From: Nageia nagi
Taxonomy: Eukaryota > Pinophyta
Assembly: GCA_050084985.1 (NCBI GenBank)
Contig: JBITNC010000001.1
Coordinates: forward strand, 160,270,001-160,334,000
DNA length: 64,000 bases
Direction of reading: 5' to 3'
Part shown: positions 22,450 through 36,150 of the stretch, one piece after another
Numbering within the stretch: the first letter of the stretch is position 1
Layout: every line of letters starts with the position of its first letter
Made by a program: the position numbers and the translations under genes
The notes under the pieces: generated by a model
Databases searched by the model: none
Seen by the model: the letters and a program-made list of their open reading frames with translations, nothing else
Told to the model about the DNA's origin: nothing

Positions 22450-24435
22450 ATTCTCTCATCAATGCAAAGTGGGAAAAATCACTATATGTCATATCAACTT
22501 CATTGTTTCCATTAATATTAAACTTGCCTCTTACTATAATATGAATCAAGAATTTGGATGATGTTGTATCTTTTGAATATGCATTTTAAGATATTTCTAG
22601 GTTCGAGATCCCACATTTGTCATGTTCTTCTTCATTATTGATGTCTCCATAAATGCAATAAATACAGGAGTAACTTCTTCAACATGTACAAAATGTTATA
22701 AAAAAAGTATTTTGAGAGTGATGAATGTAGATTGAAACTCACAATGTTAATGTTTTACAAAGACATTAAGGACCCACTTAAGAAGGGTAGATTTTTAAAT
22801 TTCTTTAATTTCCATGGTGAGCTTCTAACTCATTATATTTTTAAGGAAAATTGAAAAATCTACCATTCTTTATTATGTTCTTAATGTGTTTATAAATATT
22901 TAACAATGCTAGTTGCAATCCACATTGGTAACCTCCAAGATGCTTTTTATAACATTCTTCACAAGCTCAACTCATTAACTTCCATAGTTTGAAACATATT
23001 CTTTCTATAGTTCATTATCTTCATAAGCTTAGAAAATCCTTGATTTGTTGATATAATTTATTTCAAGCGATCTCATTATATTGATTTGCTATTTAATATT
23101 CTAAGTAAATTAAGTTTTTTATTATTTTTCCTCAGGAAGAAATTTGATAGAAAATGGTGTTGGCTATGAAATGGTAAATAATTTTAAATCTATTTGTCCA
23201 AGATATGCATGGAAAATACTTTATGTCATCTCAACTTCATTGTATCCATTAATATTTAACTAGCCTCTTATTGGAATTTGAATAAAAAATTTTAGAAGTT
23301 GAATGATGTTGTATCTTTTGAATATGCATTTTATGGTGTTTCAAAGTTTAGGATCTCATATATGTCATGTTCTTCTTTATTATGGGTGGGTGCAAGAAGA
23401 TGAGTCCACATAATTTAATGTCAAATTATGGATGTCAAACATAAGCATTTTTCAATAACATAATTGTGACCCATACAAAATTAATAAAAAAATAATATTC
23501 ATGTAAAATTGTGAAAAAATAGCTAGGACAAGATTCTTTATGTTAGGTATATTTTCCCAAAAGGATTTAAAAAATACTTTAGCTTTGATCAAAATATGTG
23601 TGACAGACACTTGCATGGTATGGTCTAGAAATGCTACTGTTCAAATAGTGGTTTTTATTCATACCTATCAAAAATTAATTTTTATCATCTGGGTATTTGA
23701 ATAAATTATATATTTCAAAACTAGAGTTAAAGCACTACAATTTTACCATAATGATATTCATTAAGAGTTCATGTCTAAGTGCTTCAAATTTTGAGTTCAA
23801 TGTGATCAAACTTGAAAATAAGAAAATGAATTCCACTTTTTGGCCATAAAGTGGACCCAACTTCTTGCACTAGGCTATAATTGATGTCTCTATGAATGTA
23901 ATAATGATAGGAACAACTAATGTAATATGTATAAATATTATAAACAAGAATCTAGAGGCTGATAAACATGGATTGGAATTGGCAGTGTTAGCATTTTGTA
24001 AAGACACTAAGGACATAATTAAGAAGGGTAGATTTTTGAATATCCATGGTGAGCTCTATTTCTAACCTACTAAAGTTTTCTAAAAAAATTCAAAACTTTA
24101 TCATTCTCCATTATGTTCTTAACATCTTTATCAACCATTAATACTACCGATTCTAATCCACTTTCATCACCCTCAACTACTTTTTATAACATTCTTCACA
24201 AGATCAAACCATTAATGTTCATAGTTTGTAACATATGCTTTCTACAACATTCTCTTCATAAGCTCAAAAACACCTCCATTTATTGATGCGATTAGTTTTA
24301 AGTCATCTTATCATATTGTTTTGTTATTTAATCTTATAAGTAAATTAGATTTTTCATTATTTTTCCTTAGAATCAAGTAGAAATTTGATAGAAAATGTTG
24401 TTGGCTACAAAATGGTAAAGAATTTTGAATATATA
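22450..24435. repeat. Internal tandem duplication in segment B
   Basis: A unit of about 740 bp (22,470-23,210) is repeated at about 23,213-24,435. Both copies contain the 'actagcctcttactataa/attggaa' phrase, the 'gatgttgtatcttttgaatatgcatttta' phrase, 'cataacattcttcacaag' and, at their ends, 'gaaatttgatagaaaatg'. The second copy is longer because the MITE interrupts it. Segment A has only one copy. Confidence 0.7.
23383..23878. mobile_element. MITE with terminal inverted repeats
   Basis: About 496 bp. The left end holds GTGCAAGAAGATGAGTCCAC (23,389-23,408). The right end (GTGGACCCAACTTCTTGCAC, 23,851-23,870) is its inverse with two mismatches. The tandem-duplicate partner at about 22,630-22,645 has the same flanks without the insert (cttcattattgatgtctcc). 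No coding capacity is seen. The target duplication is too short or worn to define, so the superfamily is not assigned. Confidence 0.7.
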
Positions 24436-24459
24436 TATATTTTTTGCATAATGACTTAA

Positions 24460-27340
24460 CTTGGATATGAATTTTATCCATGGGAGGTTTGATAGATTTA
24501 GTGAAAGCAATACCTTCTTGTAGGTTAGATGATTTCAAAAATGGTGAACAATCTAGTCTTGAAAAAAAAATGTATTTTTATGTAAAAAAAAGTATTTAGA
24601 ATTGTCAAGAAGGTAAGTCTTATTCGAAAGCAATTGCATGTGAAGTGTAAGTCAATATATTTAGTTTTGTGCAATGCATGATTGATTGTCATTTGGTACA
24701 AAATATGATTCTAAATTATTTATTTTATTTGTAGTTAGTGGTGTTTGTATGGGTATAAGGATAAGTGAGATGACCTTTGTCCTCTAAAATGAAAGAGGTA
24801 CTTTACTCAGACAAGGAGTTATCAAAGTCATTTTATTATGAAGGTATATAAAATTTTACCAAAATTTGCATTTATCATATGCAATAAATTTGAACATGTT
24901 GCATTGGATGAACAATCTTACCATGGAGTACATGATACAAGAGAAAAAAAGGAAGGGCAAATTAGTTGCTCCACATATGTCAAAAGAAATAATTTCAATG
25001 ATTGAGGCCTTAGTAGCAGTTGGTGTTTCACCTGATAGAATATGTAATGGGAAATTCTTGAATAAAACTTTATGCTATAATATACTTATATTTTGAGATT
25101 ATTGCATGCTAAGAAAAATGTTTTCAACATATGTGCTAGATTATATAAATAAAGATAAATATGATCATGCAAATTATTCCATGAGTACCAACCTTTGGTA
25201 TTATGAGGAGAATGATAATATTTTCATCTATAATAGGCCTACATTTGAAAATAGGAAGTTTATTCTTCATATGTAATCAAAATGGTAGTTGGAGAAAATA
25301 ATGTCATTATGCTATATCAATATAATTATAATGGATTCAACATTTAGTACAAACAAGTATGGTATAAGTATTTTCAACCTTTGTAAATTTGATGACATTT
25401 TTTGTATGACTCATTTTTTTAAATTTATTTTGATTGCAGTACCAATTGTATACATTAGTTACCTTTGATGGTCAAGAAAGCGGTGTACGTGTGGCACGAA
25501 TTATGATATATTGAAATGGTATTAAGGATATCGCTAAGTGGATACAAATTTTATATGATTTTTATTAATAATTCCAATCAAATTAGAGTCTAGGAGCATT
25601 TATGACCAATGATGTTGCTGTATAGATTAATGCTATTAGGTTGGTTGTTTGTATGTTGTTGAAAAATATGCAAAATAAATTGAGATAGTATTGTTGATTA
25701 TTTAATTGGTTGGCTATTTTTTAAATATTTTTGATAAGAGAGTGTCTAATTGTAGGAAATTTTTATGACATGGATATGGATAAAAAATATCTTCAAGCAT
25801 GCATCATGTAAAAATGTAGGGAGAGATACATTTTTAAAGTTACTTGAGATAATAAATCTTAAGGATGATGCATTTGTGCAGGAATTTGTATCTAAGTTTT
25901 ACACTGAATTCCATGAGGAGAATGATTTTGTAAAATAATTTTCTCAAAATTTGGTTGATGATGATAAAATTTGTAACATCACATATAACATATATTTATT
26001 CTTATTAATTTTTCATTTGTCAAGTCTATGATTTTGATTATTATTTTTTGTTGTAATTATGTGTATGAAGTACTACAAATATTTTCCTCATTCCAATAAA
26101 GAAATAAATGCAGATATTGATTCATACCATTTTATTTTGAAAAGTTAGTTTTTATATGATAAGGAAAAAAATGTAGCAAAAGAATGGATTGGTTAATTTA
26201 CACATTGTTGAAATTTGTTGAGCCATATTTTAGAAATATGGATAAATTAAAATAACTTAAGTTTTGGAATAATTATAAGAAAGAGAAGAGGCTAGATAGT
26301 CCATGTGAGAAGTCTCCTATGATGCCAAATTTTGATTATATCCCTCATGGAGGTGTCACTGGTTCATACTAGATGAGAAGTCATACAAATCTATCAATTC
26401 AATATCTTGTTATATAGTATAGTAAAAAATTTGACACATGTAATTACCTATGGGCCTTGCAAGGTAACACATGCAAATATGTTTTGTAAATAATAACCGT
26501 GTTGAATGTTAAAGTAAAATCACATCATTGTGATACAACTCATTTTTCATGAAATGTAATGTCACTTTTACCCTCACATCATGATTCAATAACTCATTTT
26601 CCTAGGAATACAATATCACCTAATGCATTTAGCTCTCAAAGTCAATAAAATCAAGTTCAATCTTCTTCTAGCTAGAAATAAAAGGTTAATGATGGTCTAA
26701 ATCTTCTAAATACTCTGATAATGTAACCTCCAGATAATCCTACAAGTGGGATGTGGTTTGCAAAGGTTGTTGATGATATATAATATTGTTATCCAAACTA
26801 TGATTTCTCACTCAAATCTAATGCAATTGAAGGGTCTTTATAAATAAAAAAGAGCTAGATCAATCATGTAAAAAATGAGTGGGTCTCGAGGAATGCTATC
26901 ATTAAATATAAATGATTATATTTTAAAATATGCTAATTATGAGCTTACAAATGTAAAAAATAAAGTTCTAACCACTCACCAATAAACATACATTCCATTA
27001 AAAGATGTATCCAGTAAGTAAAAATAAGAATTTATTTATGATAATTTTTTTTAATAAATGCTAATTTTATGCTTTTTTGTAGATGAGCTAAGAGAATCAA
27101 CACATAGGCATTTATCATTCTTGAGCATGTTGTCTATAATTATTGATTTTGGGGAGATTTAGAATGATGTTGGGAAGAATCAAATTGATGTTGGGATGAC
27201 TTATAATAATTTTACTCATTCAAATGACTCAAGGGAAACTCAAAATGAATTACTTACCATAGGACCCAAATTCAATGCTTTCATACATAGTAACTCAAAT
27301 CACTTGGATGTGATTTTGGGTTTACAAAGAATAATTGCAT
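24460..27340 (+). pseudogene. Decayed FAR1/MULE-like protein with SWIM-type zinc finger (copy B)
   Basis: A longer version of the relic at 2,740-4,560. Pieces on the plus strand in order: an open stretch at 24,866-25,096 with HMSKEIISMIEALVAVGVSP, reminiscent of the DNA-binding helix region in FAR1/MULE proteins; a block near 25,470-25,560; NVGRDTFLKLLEIINLKDDA at about 25,815-25,870; a YFPHSNKEINADIDSYHF block at about 26,075-26,130; and a SWIM-like stretch near 26,430-26,485 with spaced Cys (CNYLWALQGNTC-like). An acidic tail with repeated 'gggaagaatcaaattgatgttggg' units follows at 27,080-27,260. Many stops and shifts. The family call is inferred. Confidence 0.45.
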
Positions 27341-27389
27341 AAAGGTTTTAGGTGTAGGTGTTTCATTGAAAGAATAATAAATTCTAAAT

Positions 27390-27790
27390 GGTATTTTCTT
27401 AGGCTTGAGTAAGTTGTTAAAAAACCCTAATAATATGTTCATCCTTTATGCTTGGGAGTTATGCATTCTTCTATATTTTGTATACATATTTACAAGGCAT
27501 TCACAAGAATAACATTCAATGAAAATCCATCAAAATTTCATTCTATGTATATCTTATGATTATTGCAGTTTATAAAACTTTGTTTGCATCATGCATCTTC
27601 TTAAATATTTTCCAGGTGTTATGCATTCTCTCATATTTTGCATAGATATTTATTAGGGTATTCATAATCATTAACATTTTATGAAAACTTATTTTGTGGA
27701 TATCTTATTATCATTGTAGTCTATGAAACCATATTTGTATTATTCATATTATCAAATAGTTGTATAACTCAAGTATGCTTTCACATTTTG
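27390..27790 (-). pseudogene. Decayed PPR repeat fragments, segment B
   Basis: Counterpart of 4,500-5,030. The minus strand shows the same weathered modules: the block inverse to 'ttctatattttgtatacatatttacaaggcattcacaagaataacattc' reads as a broken 'NVxVxNxLVxMYxKxxRI' module, and a second unit follows at 27,560-27,760. No frame stays open. Confidence 0.45.
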
Positions 27791-29299
27791 CTTGTTAGCA
27801 CCTAATTTTAAACATTTAATATTTAAATAAAAACACACATTTTCAATGTTTAAATGCACCTCAAAGTTGAATTTGAAATTGTATATTACCCCATTTGGTA
27901 TAACAACCTCATTATATTCAATCAATAAAGTCATCTTGATATAACAATTTTTGTATATGATAATAAATCTTATCTTTATCATAATATTAAATAATAAACA
28001 TATGTTATATCCTTTGAAGGTATCATCATGCTCAAATATAGGTTGTTTAATTCTCAAAATGAAAATATCCATGCCCATGGAAAATGATGCTAAATATGAA
28101 TATATATTTCATGATTTATTTTTAATTTGTGCCTTAATTAAAAGAAAAAAATAATAACATCTTATTGCTTAAAAAAATCTTTACAAGGTGCTAAACCTAC
28201 GAATTTTTCTATTAATTTTATAAGAAAGCTTAAAAACAATAATTGAAACTAAAACACCCACTATGATCTAATTTTGTATTTAATTTTTAAGCATAAAAAA
28301 ATTAAAATTAAAATAAAAATTAAAGAAAATAAATAAACAATAAAAAAGCACTCACATAAAAGTATTTTCCTTGTTAAAATTCTATTTTATTATCATGTTC
28401 CTAAAAAATTGAATGACATAATCTCATGGAATAGGATAGTGTTTTTGATATGGTATTCCTCCACAGGTTTGCATTGACATCATTTCATCAAATGTAATAA
28501 TCATAAGATATGTAAAAATGTTCCATTCATTGAAAGCATAGTGAATTATTTTACAAGATTCAAAAAGAAGATACAACTATGGATTTTTTGATAAGGTGCT
28601 CAATACTTTTAAATATATGCAATCATTAGGTGTAAATGATAATTTAAAATACTTCCCACACATGTAGCACTAGAAGCACAAAAAAGAAAAGTGACTTGTC
28701 TAACAAGATTCAAGATACAAATATAGTCTCATAGAGCATAGTGGATGCTAAGTATTGGAACATATAAAATGATTATGAATTATGAAGATGACTTAAATAC
28801 TATTTCTAAAAATGGAGAATAAATACCCATTAGTTAGATTGAAACATAATCTTAGCGAGTTCATGTTGTTCACTCCTCCTATTAACTTGACCAATGGAGG
28901 TTGATATGGTGAAAATTATTCAATTCAAATTGAATCATGATATCTACAAACATTACACCAAAAAAGGGCTTTTGGGGTAGGAAACTTGATATAATTTTTG
29001 GGGGCAATTTTTAACCATATCAATTTGGGGTTTTAGTGGTAGTTTTGGTAGGGAAATTTTAAACATCCCTTATAAAGCATAAGGAGGTAGGTTAAAGATG
29101 CCAATCGAAGTGAAAAAAATACTCCATGAGAAACTTTAGTGGGCATTTAGAAAGTTTCAAGTTATTTTATTTTTTAAATTTTACTAGGAGAGCAGAAGGG
29201 AGGGGGTAGTGGATAGAAGAGGTGAGGTGAGTATAGTAAAGGTATCGATAAATAATGTATTCTTTGATAATTTTTATAAATGTATCTTATAAAATAATT

Positions 29300-30600
29300 A
29301 TCATGCCTTCTATTCTTTTGCATTTTTCCAAATACATGTCTATTAGGGCTTAACATTTGATAATAATTTTAGATTTTTTAGGCATGATCTATTAGAAGAA
29401 AGGTGGGTAGATGAGAGCAGAGGTGAGGTGATCAAAGGTATTGGTGTAGTAATTATTCTTCTATATTTATAAAATACATATCTATAAAATATTAACACTA
29501 AAAAATTACATTTGGAATAAAAGTATAAAGGTTTTTTTAGAAAATCCATTTTTTGAAATTCCTAGAATAATTACAAATCATGAAATTATATTTGCATCAT
29601 GGGTCTAGGCAAACAATTCTCAATCCTTTTGTATTCTTCTATATTTTTCATACATATCTATCATGACAATCAAAACCACATAATTTAATTTGTAAGCACT
29701 TAGTAGACACATTGACATACCCAATTCATACTTTATGGATATTTTAGCAATGATGTTTAATGCTTCCTCAAGATAATTTATATATCCAATAAGGTAAATA
29801 ATGTAATAAGTGTCAATTATACTATTAAACTATTTACAAGTATAAGAACAAATATAAATTCTATGTTGTATGGATTTATTTCCAAGTGCTTCATCATATC
29901 AAAGAATTTAAAGATATCTTTGTTGTAAATATGAATTGTATATCCTCGAATTGTTACATTCCATGTAACTATATGTTATGTCAAAAATAAAGGGAACTTA
30001 GGCAGGCACAAAAAAAACTATAAGTCGATACTTGGAAATTAGTACTGAGTTTTTGGGGTTAGGAGAGAAAATTGAGGCAAGTAGAGGCATATGTGCATGG
30101 TGTAGGAAGTATTCTTCCATATTTATCATACATTTATTCCTCTAAATTTTGTATACATATCAATTAGGGCACTCATAACCATAACATTTTATGAAAAGCC
30201 ATTTTTATTTACTCTTTTATGGATGTCCATACCCTCTTCTAGATCCCCCATGGTGATACATATTGGAAGAATATTGGAAAAGGGTTAAAAGTTGAGATTT
30301 ACACATGATAATTACATCTTCTTATAAATTTGTAGGGCATTTTTATAAAATATACTTCATGCATATGCATAAATTCCCTTATTCCTACATTCTTACATGA
30401 TTTATAAGCACATAAGAAACACATGAAACCATGTTTACATCATGCATTTTGTTAACTAATTATTAGGACTTGTGTAATCTTTCATATTTTATGTGTATGT
30501 CTTTAAGGGGATTTGCAACCATAATATTTGATAAAAAAATATTTTCAACTACTCTTTAATGCATACCCATAATCTTCTTCAGTAAATCCCATGGTGACAC
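29300..30600 (-). pseudogene. Decayed PPR repeats, segment B
   Basis: Counterpart of 6,590-7,900. Modules lie at 29,520-29,700, 29,930-29,960, 30,100-30,190 and 30,330-30,540. On the minus strand near 29,540-29,600 the VSW..II.GYxxNGF signature is recognisable, next to a broken 'MYxKCGKI' module. All are interrupted by stops, in places different from those in A. Confidence 0.5.
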
Positions 30601-30881
30601 ATGCTGAAATCAATTAGCATACTTCATAATAATACATCCCTCAAAATAATCTTAGAGATAAAAATGGTTATAAGAAGGCAGTCATTATATACTTGAAGAT
30701 CCTTCATAACTCTAATAATAGTCTTAGGGGATTCTTTAATAACTTGAACATAAATGCCAACTTTTTGTTGTGTTAGCAGAGAAGTAATTCTTTATTGTCA
30801 GCCTCCACAACATGTAACACATGTAATATATTTTTAATATACCCTATTTTCTTCATATCACTTGATAATTTCACTAATTTT

Positions 30882-31610
30882 TTATCCATAATCAACAAAT
30901 GCTTATAGCATACTTGGATCCTCACTTATAGATTAGAACAAAAAAAAACATTCACCATAAGATTATACAAATTTCATATAAATTTGAAATTGAACAATGT
31001 AAAACTACAAAAACTAGCAATCTCAAACACACAATAATATCAACACAATGATTTACCCTTATTCACCCAATGTGGGTTAATTCAGCATGGAATTGGAACC
31101 TTCTCTTCTCATTATCTATGGATATTACTATTGCATGCATAGAGAAATACCATCAACATAATGGCTATATAATATCCTTTAATTATTGCAATCTCCTACA
31201 ACAAGAAGAGCAATTTCAGAACTACAAAAACTCTAGAATGACACTTGGTCTCCCTTCAAATTCTTATAGTCCCAAAATCTTATAAGTCTCTATAACTTCC
31301 ATCATCTCTTCTATGGAATCAAAGAGTAGCATGTCATTAAATAAGATTGAAACTATTTCCAAGATACTGGTTTAAAAAATTTAACTACTTAGCTATGCAA
31401 AATATCAATGTCCCTTCAACTTCCCCTACTGACTCATCAATGTGCATGCCATTAACAACCTAAATATAGTATAGCACATTATTAGTGGTATGGTTTTGTA
31501 TGCTGATCAACTCTATTTTTTTTTATCTTTTATCTATGTACAAGCATAAATACCTCTAGAATGAGTACTATTCCTATAGAGATTAACCTGACATGATCCA
31601 ATTTGGATCA
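30882..31610 (-). repeat. 3' LTR of the chromovirus
   Basis: About 729 bp, matching 42,840-43,566. On the minus strand it starts TGATCCAAATTGGATCATG and ends in a worn copy of the TGATC inverted end. The neighbouring 31,611-31,623 (cacctccctaagg on plus) is a purine-rich AGGGAGGTG on the minus strand, the expected polypurine tract. Confidence 0.85.
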
Positions 31611-34600
31611 CACCTCCCTAAGGAGAAGGTATTTGGTCCCACAAATGCATAAATGAAGATACAAATCTTTAAATTTGGATTTTTCCATCCACTTGTATTT
31701 ATTAGGCTTTTCCTCCTTGAATGCAACCAACCAAAACTCTATCTCACTTCTTCTTGTAGCATGAATTTTATTTTGTAATATGGAATCTTCATCCATAATA
31801 TTAGGAGCTAAGTCATCAAGAGATGAAAAAATCTGATCTAAACCTACTTCATCTTTAAATAACATATATACCTCATACATTTTCAAATTCTCAACATTTA
31901 CAATTGAATATATGTGCATATATGATGATATATTCAATCTAGAAGCATTCTCATTTACTTGCTCCATAATCTCAAATTATCCATATCGTATAGGTTTCAA
32001 CTTATTGGCTAGTTTGTGCAATCTCCCCTTACTAAGATGCAACCAAACATGGTTTTCCACATGAAACTTATGGTCAACTCTATGTTTATCATATCTCATA
32101 TTGTACTTGGCTTTTCTCAAGTTGCTCTTGAACTTTCAAATGAATTTTCCTAATCTTTTCAACAAATTTTTCATCTTACTTTTTTTCTTTATCAAGTGAA
32201 TCTTCTTCATCCTTTTTCTATCCAAATACATAATCAAAAGGTGAAGATGGTAAATAACCAAAACAAATATCAAAAGGAATCTTATTAATGGAAGAATAGA
32301 TTTCTCCATTATATGAATGTTAGATATATTCAAGATGTTCATCCCAAGACTTAGGATGCTTACCATTATAACCACTAAAGTGTTGAACCACTTTTCTATT
32401 TATTAGTTTTTCCATCCATTTTAGAATGAAAGGAAGTAATCCTCTTCGATCTTATATACATATTTTTCCTATAAACATATCCTAAATTTACCCAAAAATC
32501 TGCTATCTCTATCTAAAATAATAGAAGTAGCAATTCCAAAATGAACCCAAACATGAGAAAAGAATAAATTTGCAGCATATTATCCTTTTATAGTATTTTA
32601 ACATGGAATAAAACATACATATTGCTAAATATATCCATAATAATAACTAAATAGTCATGATCCTTCTTAGTCATAGAAAATCTTCCCATAAAATGCATTG
32701 AGATACACTCCTATGGATGTGAAGGTACTTGAAGTGGTTGATAGAAATCCAATTTTCTCTTGGTTTGTTGATGCAACACAAAGAATACCCCCTTATGTAC
32801 TTTATAACTTGATCTTACATCTTTTTCCAATATACATACCTTTGTAAATTGTATAATGTCTTTTCAAACCCAAAATGTCCTGCAATCTTTGAAGATGTGC
32901 TTCTCTAATCAGTCCAATCCTTTCACCTATAGGTACATATAATGCATTAAAATGATAAATAAGTCTATTTTGCAAATGAAAATCATCCAAACCATCATAC
33001 TTGTAACTAGATTAAGATAACTGATCATACACCTCTCTAAATTCAAGATCTTGCACATATATCTCTGAAAATGACTTAGACAGAAAAGAAAAAATTTTAA
33101 CGCTGAGAGGAAACTCACTAGTTCTTTTTTGCATGCTACTAATGGCCCATAATCAATATTGGATGCTATTCATGGCATGGAATCTATAGTTACATATGGT
33201 CTAGAACGTATGTTAGCAACCTTATTTTGTGTTCCTTTCTTATACTTGATCATTAGATGAAATTGTTGCAAAAAATCCATCCATCTATAGTTTCTAGTTT
33301 GTTACAATTTTGATTGAATTTGTAAATAATTTAATGGTTTATGATCAATATTAATATTTTTTTCTTTCTCCATTAAGTAATATTTTTACTTTTTAATAAC
33401 TTGAACCAATGTATACATTTTCTTATCATAAGTAGGATAATTCAAAATATCCCTACTAAATTTTTCAGAATGATAGCAAATTGGTTTACCTTCTTGTAAC
33501 AAAATGAATCCTATGGCATAGTTAGTTGCATTAGTCTTCACTTCAAATGGCTTCTACAAATTAAAAAATGCTATCATGGGTGCATTAATAATCTTTTGCT
33601 TAAAGGCATCAAAAGATGTTTGTTGTTATTTCCCCCATTAGAAAACTTTCCTGTTATCAATTACATCATGTAAAGGTGAAGCAATATGATAAAGTCAATA
33701 ATAAATTTTCTCAAATATCAAAAAATACCTAAGAAATTCCTTACTTCAATTACATTATATGGCCTTTGAAAATCTACTATAACACCTACTTTACTAGGAT
33801 CTATCTTAAGTTGTCCATGACCAATAACATGGTCCAAATAACCTAAAGACTCTTTGCCAAACTCATATTTTGAATTTTTGAACAATAACTTCTCTCTATG
33901 CAAAGCTTGAAAGACTTTTCTGATACATACAACATGTTCTTCCCAAGTAGAACTATAAACAAGAATATCATCCAAGTATACTACAACAAAAGAATCAATA
34001 AAATGGATGAAGCACATCATTCATTACCCTAATAAATGTGGCTGATGAATTGCACATCATTAGACCTTGTATTATATTGAAAGTAGTCTTCCTAATATCC
34101 TCCTCCTTGATTCAAACTTGATGACATCCACTTCTCAAGTTCAGTTTTGTGAAGAACATTACCCCTGCAACTATTCCAAAAGATCATCTATCTGAGGCAA
34201 AGGATAACAATTTTTTATGGTGATTTTGTTAAGTACTCTATAGTTAATGTATATTCTTCAAGTTTGATCCTTCTTAGAAATGAAAATAATAAGTGATACA
34301 CATGGAAATGTACTTTATCTGATTACTCCTTGATCAACTAACTCCTAAATTGATAGTCGATACAAAGTTATGTTGGGCAATAAAGCATCAGGTAACAATT
34401 GAATATCATGTTATATATTCCACATAAGAGGCAATCTCTTTGGCTCTATAAATAAGTCTTATAAAGTATTAGATCAAATTTTGCATCTATTTGTCTCTAT
34501 TACATCTTGCTAACAACCTACAATCAATATTGCACATCGCTTACAGTGTGAGATTCCCCTCATCTAAGGCTCCTATTTTTACCATGATCAAAAAAATTTT

Positions 34601-35169
34601 TTAGAAGCATTCAGAAGACATTTTACCAGACTAGAAGTGACCAAAGGTAGCTTTTCCTACTTTTATGTGCACTAGCTAGAAACACCTTTTTTATCTTTCA
34701 CCAATTGTATTTTTTGTAATTTCTATAATAGATACCATATTTATCCCACATATAAGGGTTACCAAGAATAAAATCATAAATGTCTAAAGGAATAACATCA
34801 ACCACAACTTCATCAATGTAATTTGTACAAATAATAAATTTTAACTTACTTTGTTTAATGACTTGCAAACTAGCATTACGATGCATTCAACCCATAGGAT
34901 ATGGATTTGGATGGTTGAAAGTTTTCAATCCCAAATTACTTACCATAGTCTTTGAAATAAAATTTTTTTGAGAACCTGGATCAATAATGCAATCTACTTT
35001 GATTTTCTTAATTTGGATTTTGAGGTGGAATAATTTAATCTTTTATTCTGCAATGTCTTGAGGTTTTTCAACCTTTTGAATGGCTGAATAATTTATTTTC
35101 TCATCAACATCTGAACTTCCTTCAATATCCTTACATCTAAGAACCACAACATTAGTTTTCATCTTATTC
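31608..35169 (-). pseudogene. Chromovirus pol region (protease, RT, RNase H, integrase, chromodomain)
   Basis: Pieces in order from 35,169 downward. Protease: IIDPGSQKNFISKTM near 34,935-35,010 (active-site Asp present, usual DSG/DTG altered to DPG) and DFILGNPYMW near 34,740. Reverse transcriptase: open stretch 33,718-34,020 with the catalytic VVYLDDILVYSS. RNase H at about 33,200-33,560 (FSRDILNYPTYDKKMYTLV). Integrase: HHCC-like zinc region at 32,800-32,990; core at about 32,690, where the expected Asp of 'SMDFMG' is His (SMHFMG). Final open stretch 31,608-31,967: residues 60-106 resemble a chromodomain (HATRRSEIEFWLVAFK). Stops and shifts break pol many times, so it is inactive. Confidence 0.85.
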
Positions 35170-35699
35170 CACTAGTAGAATTTTGGTAGATATATGACTA
35201 TATCTAAAAGTTTTAGTCACATGACTAAAATTATTAGTCACATGACTAAAATTGATCAAAATGTACTATTCTTTTGCAATTCACAATTATAAATGACTAA
35301 AAAATGACTATAATCATGTCATAACCCCTCTATTTTTTTCTCCTTTCGCATCTTTTGATAGTAAAAGTTGAATTTATTGCTTTAAAATTTACTTAAAATA
35401 GCTTTAATTTCCAAGGTATTATTTATAAGGTAGGAAATGAAAGCAAATGTTCTAATGTAAATGCTTTGTGGCATTAACATGGTCTAAAGTTCTTAAAAAC
35501 TTAGTACCATTCGTATACTTCACATCTAGAAGTCAAGGTAGATCAACAAAAATAAAATAAATTATAGGGGGATCTTTTAATTTTGATTTAAATTTAAAAA
35601 TAAATAAATAAACCCTAAACTATATGGGAGTGTAAGTGTTTTAATCATGAAAAAGGCATTGAATTTTAAACCTAAGCAGAACAAATTAAATGTCTTAAT

Positions 35700-36150
35700 T
35701 TTTCTCTAAGCGTTGGGTATCTAGCTTGGAAAGTGAAAACAAAATTGGGAAAACAAAAGCCTCCATATTCATTGAAACCCTAATCATTTGGCTTGCAACG
35801 TTTGGACGGTGGGAGAAGGAGAGATGAGAGGAAAACCTTAGCGGCCATGCTTGTAGAATCCAAATGAACTATTTTAGGACGCCATGGGTGGGTTTGTGAG
35901 CCTACAAGTTGATTTCTCCTTCTCCATTCATTGTTTTGGTGCTGTAAATCACGTGGGGGTGTAAAAAAATGCGGTGACTCTATTATACCCATGTTGTGGG
36001 AGCTTTTTGGCACTGCAAATCATTATTTTGGGTATGAGAGAGCATCTTGGCTCCATTAGGGAAGGTCGAAAATGAAATCTGCCCATCGTGGTTCAATCTG
36101 ATTCGTGGGGTCTAAAAACTCAAACTCTGAGTGTCATTATTCGATTCTTG
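35700..36150 (-). other. GC-richer patch inside the CACTA-like element
   Basis: A locally less AT-rich patch with a 77-codon minus-strand open stretch (35,780-36,013; WRRRNQLVGSQTHPWRPKIV). I do not recognise it. It may be the 5' exon of the element's gene or captured host DNA. The plus strand reads as an unremarkable mix. Nothing supports a function. Confidence 0.25.

Noticed and set aside
27752-28078. 108-codon minus-strand frame
   Set aside because: Not kept open in the matching part of segment A (about 5,000-5,300), low-complexity composition, no domain recognised.
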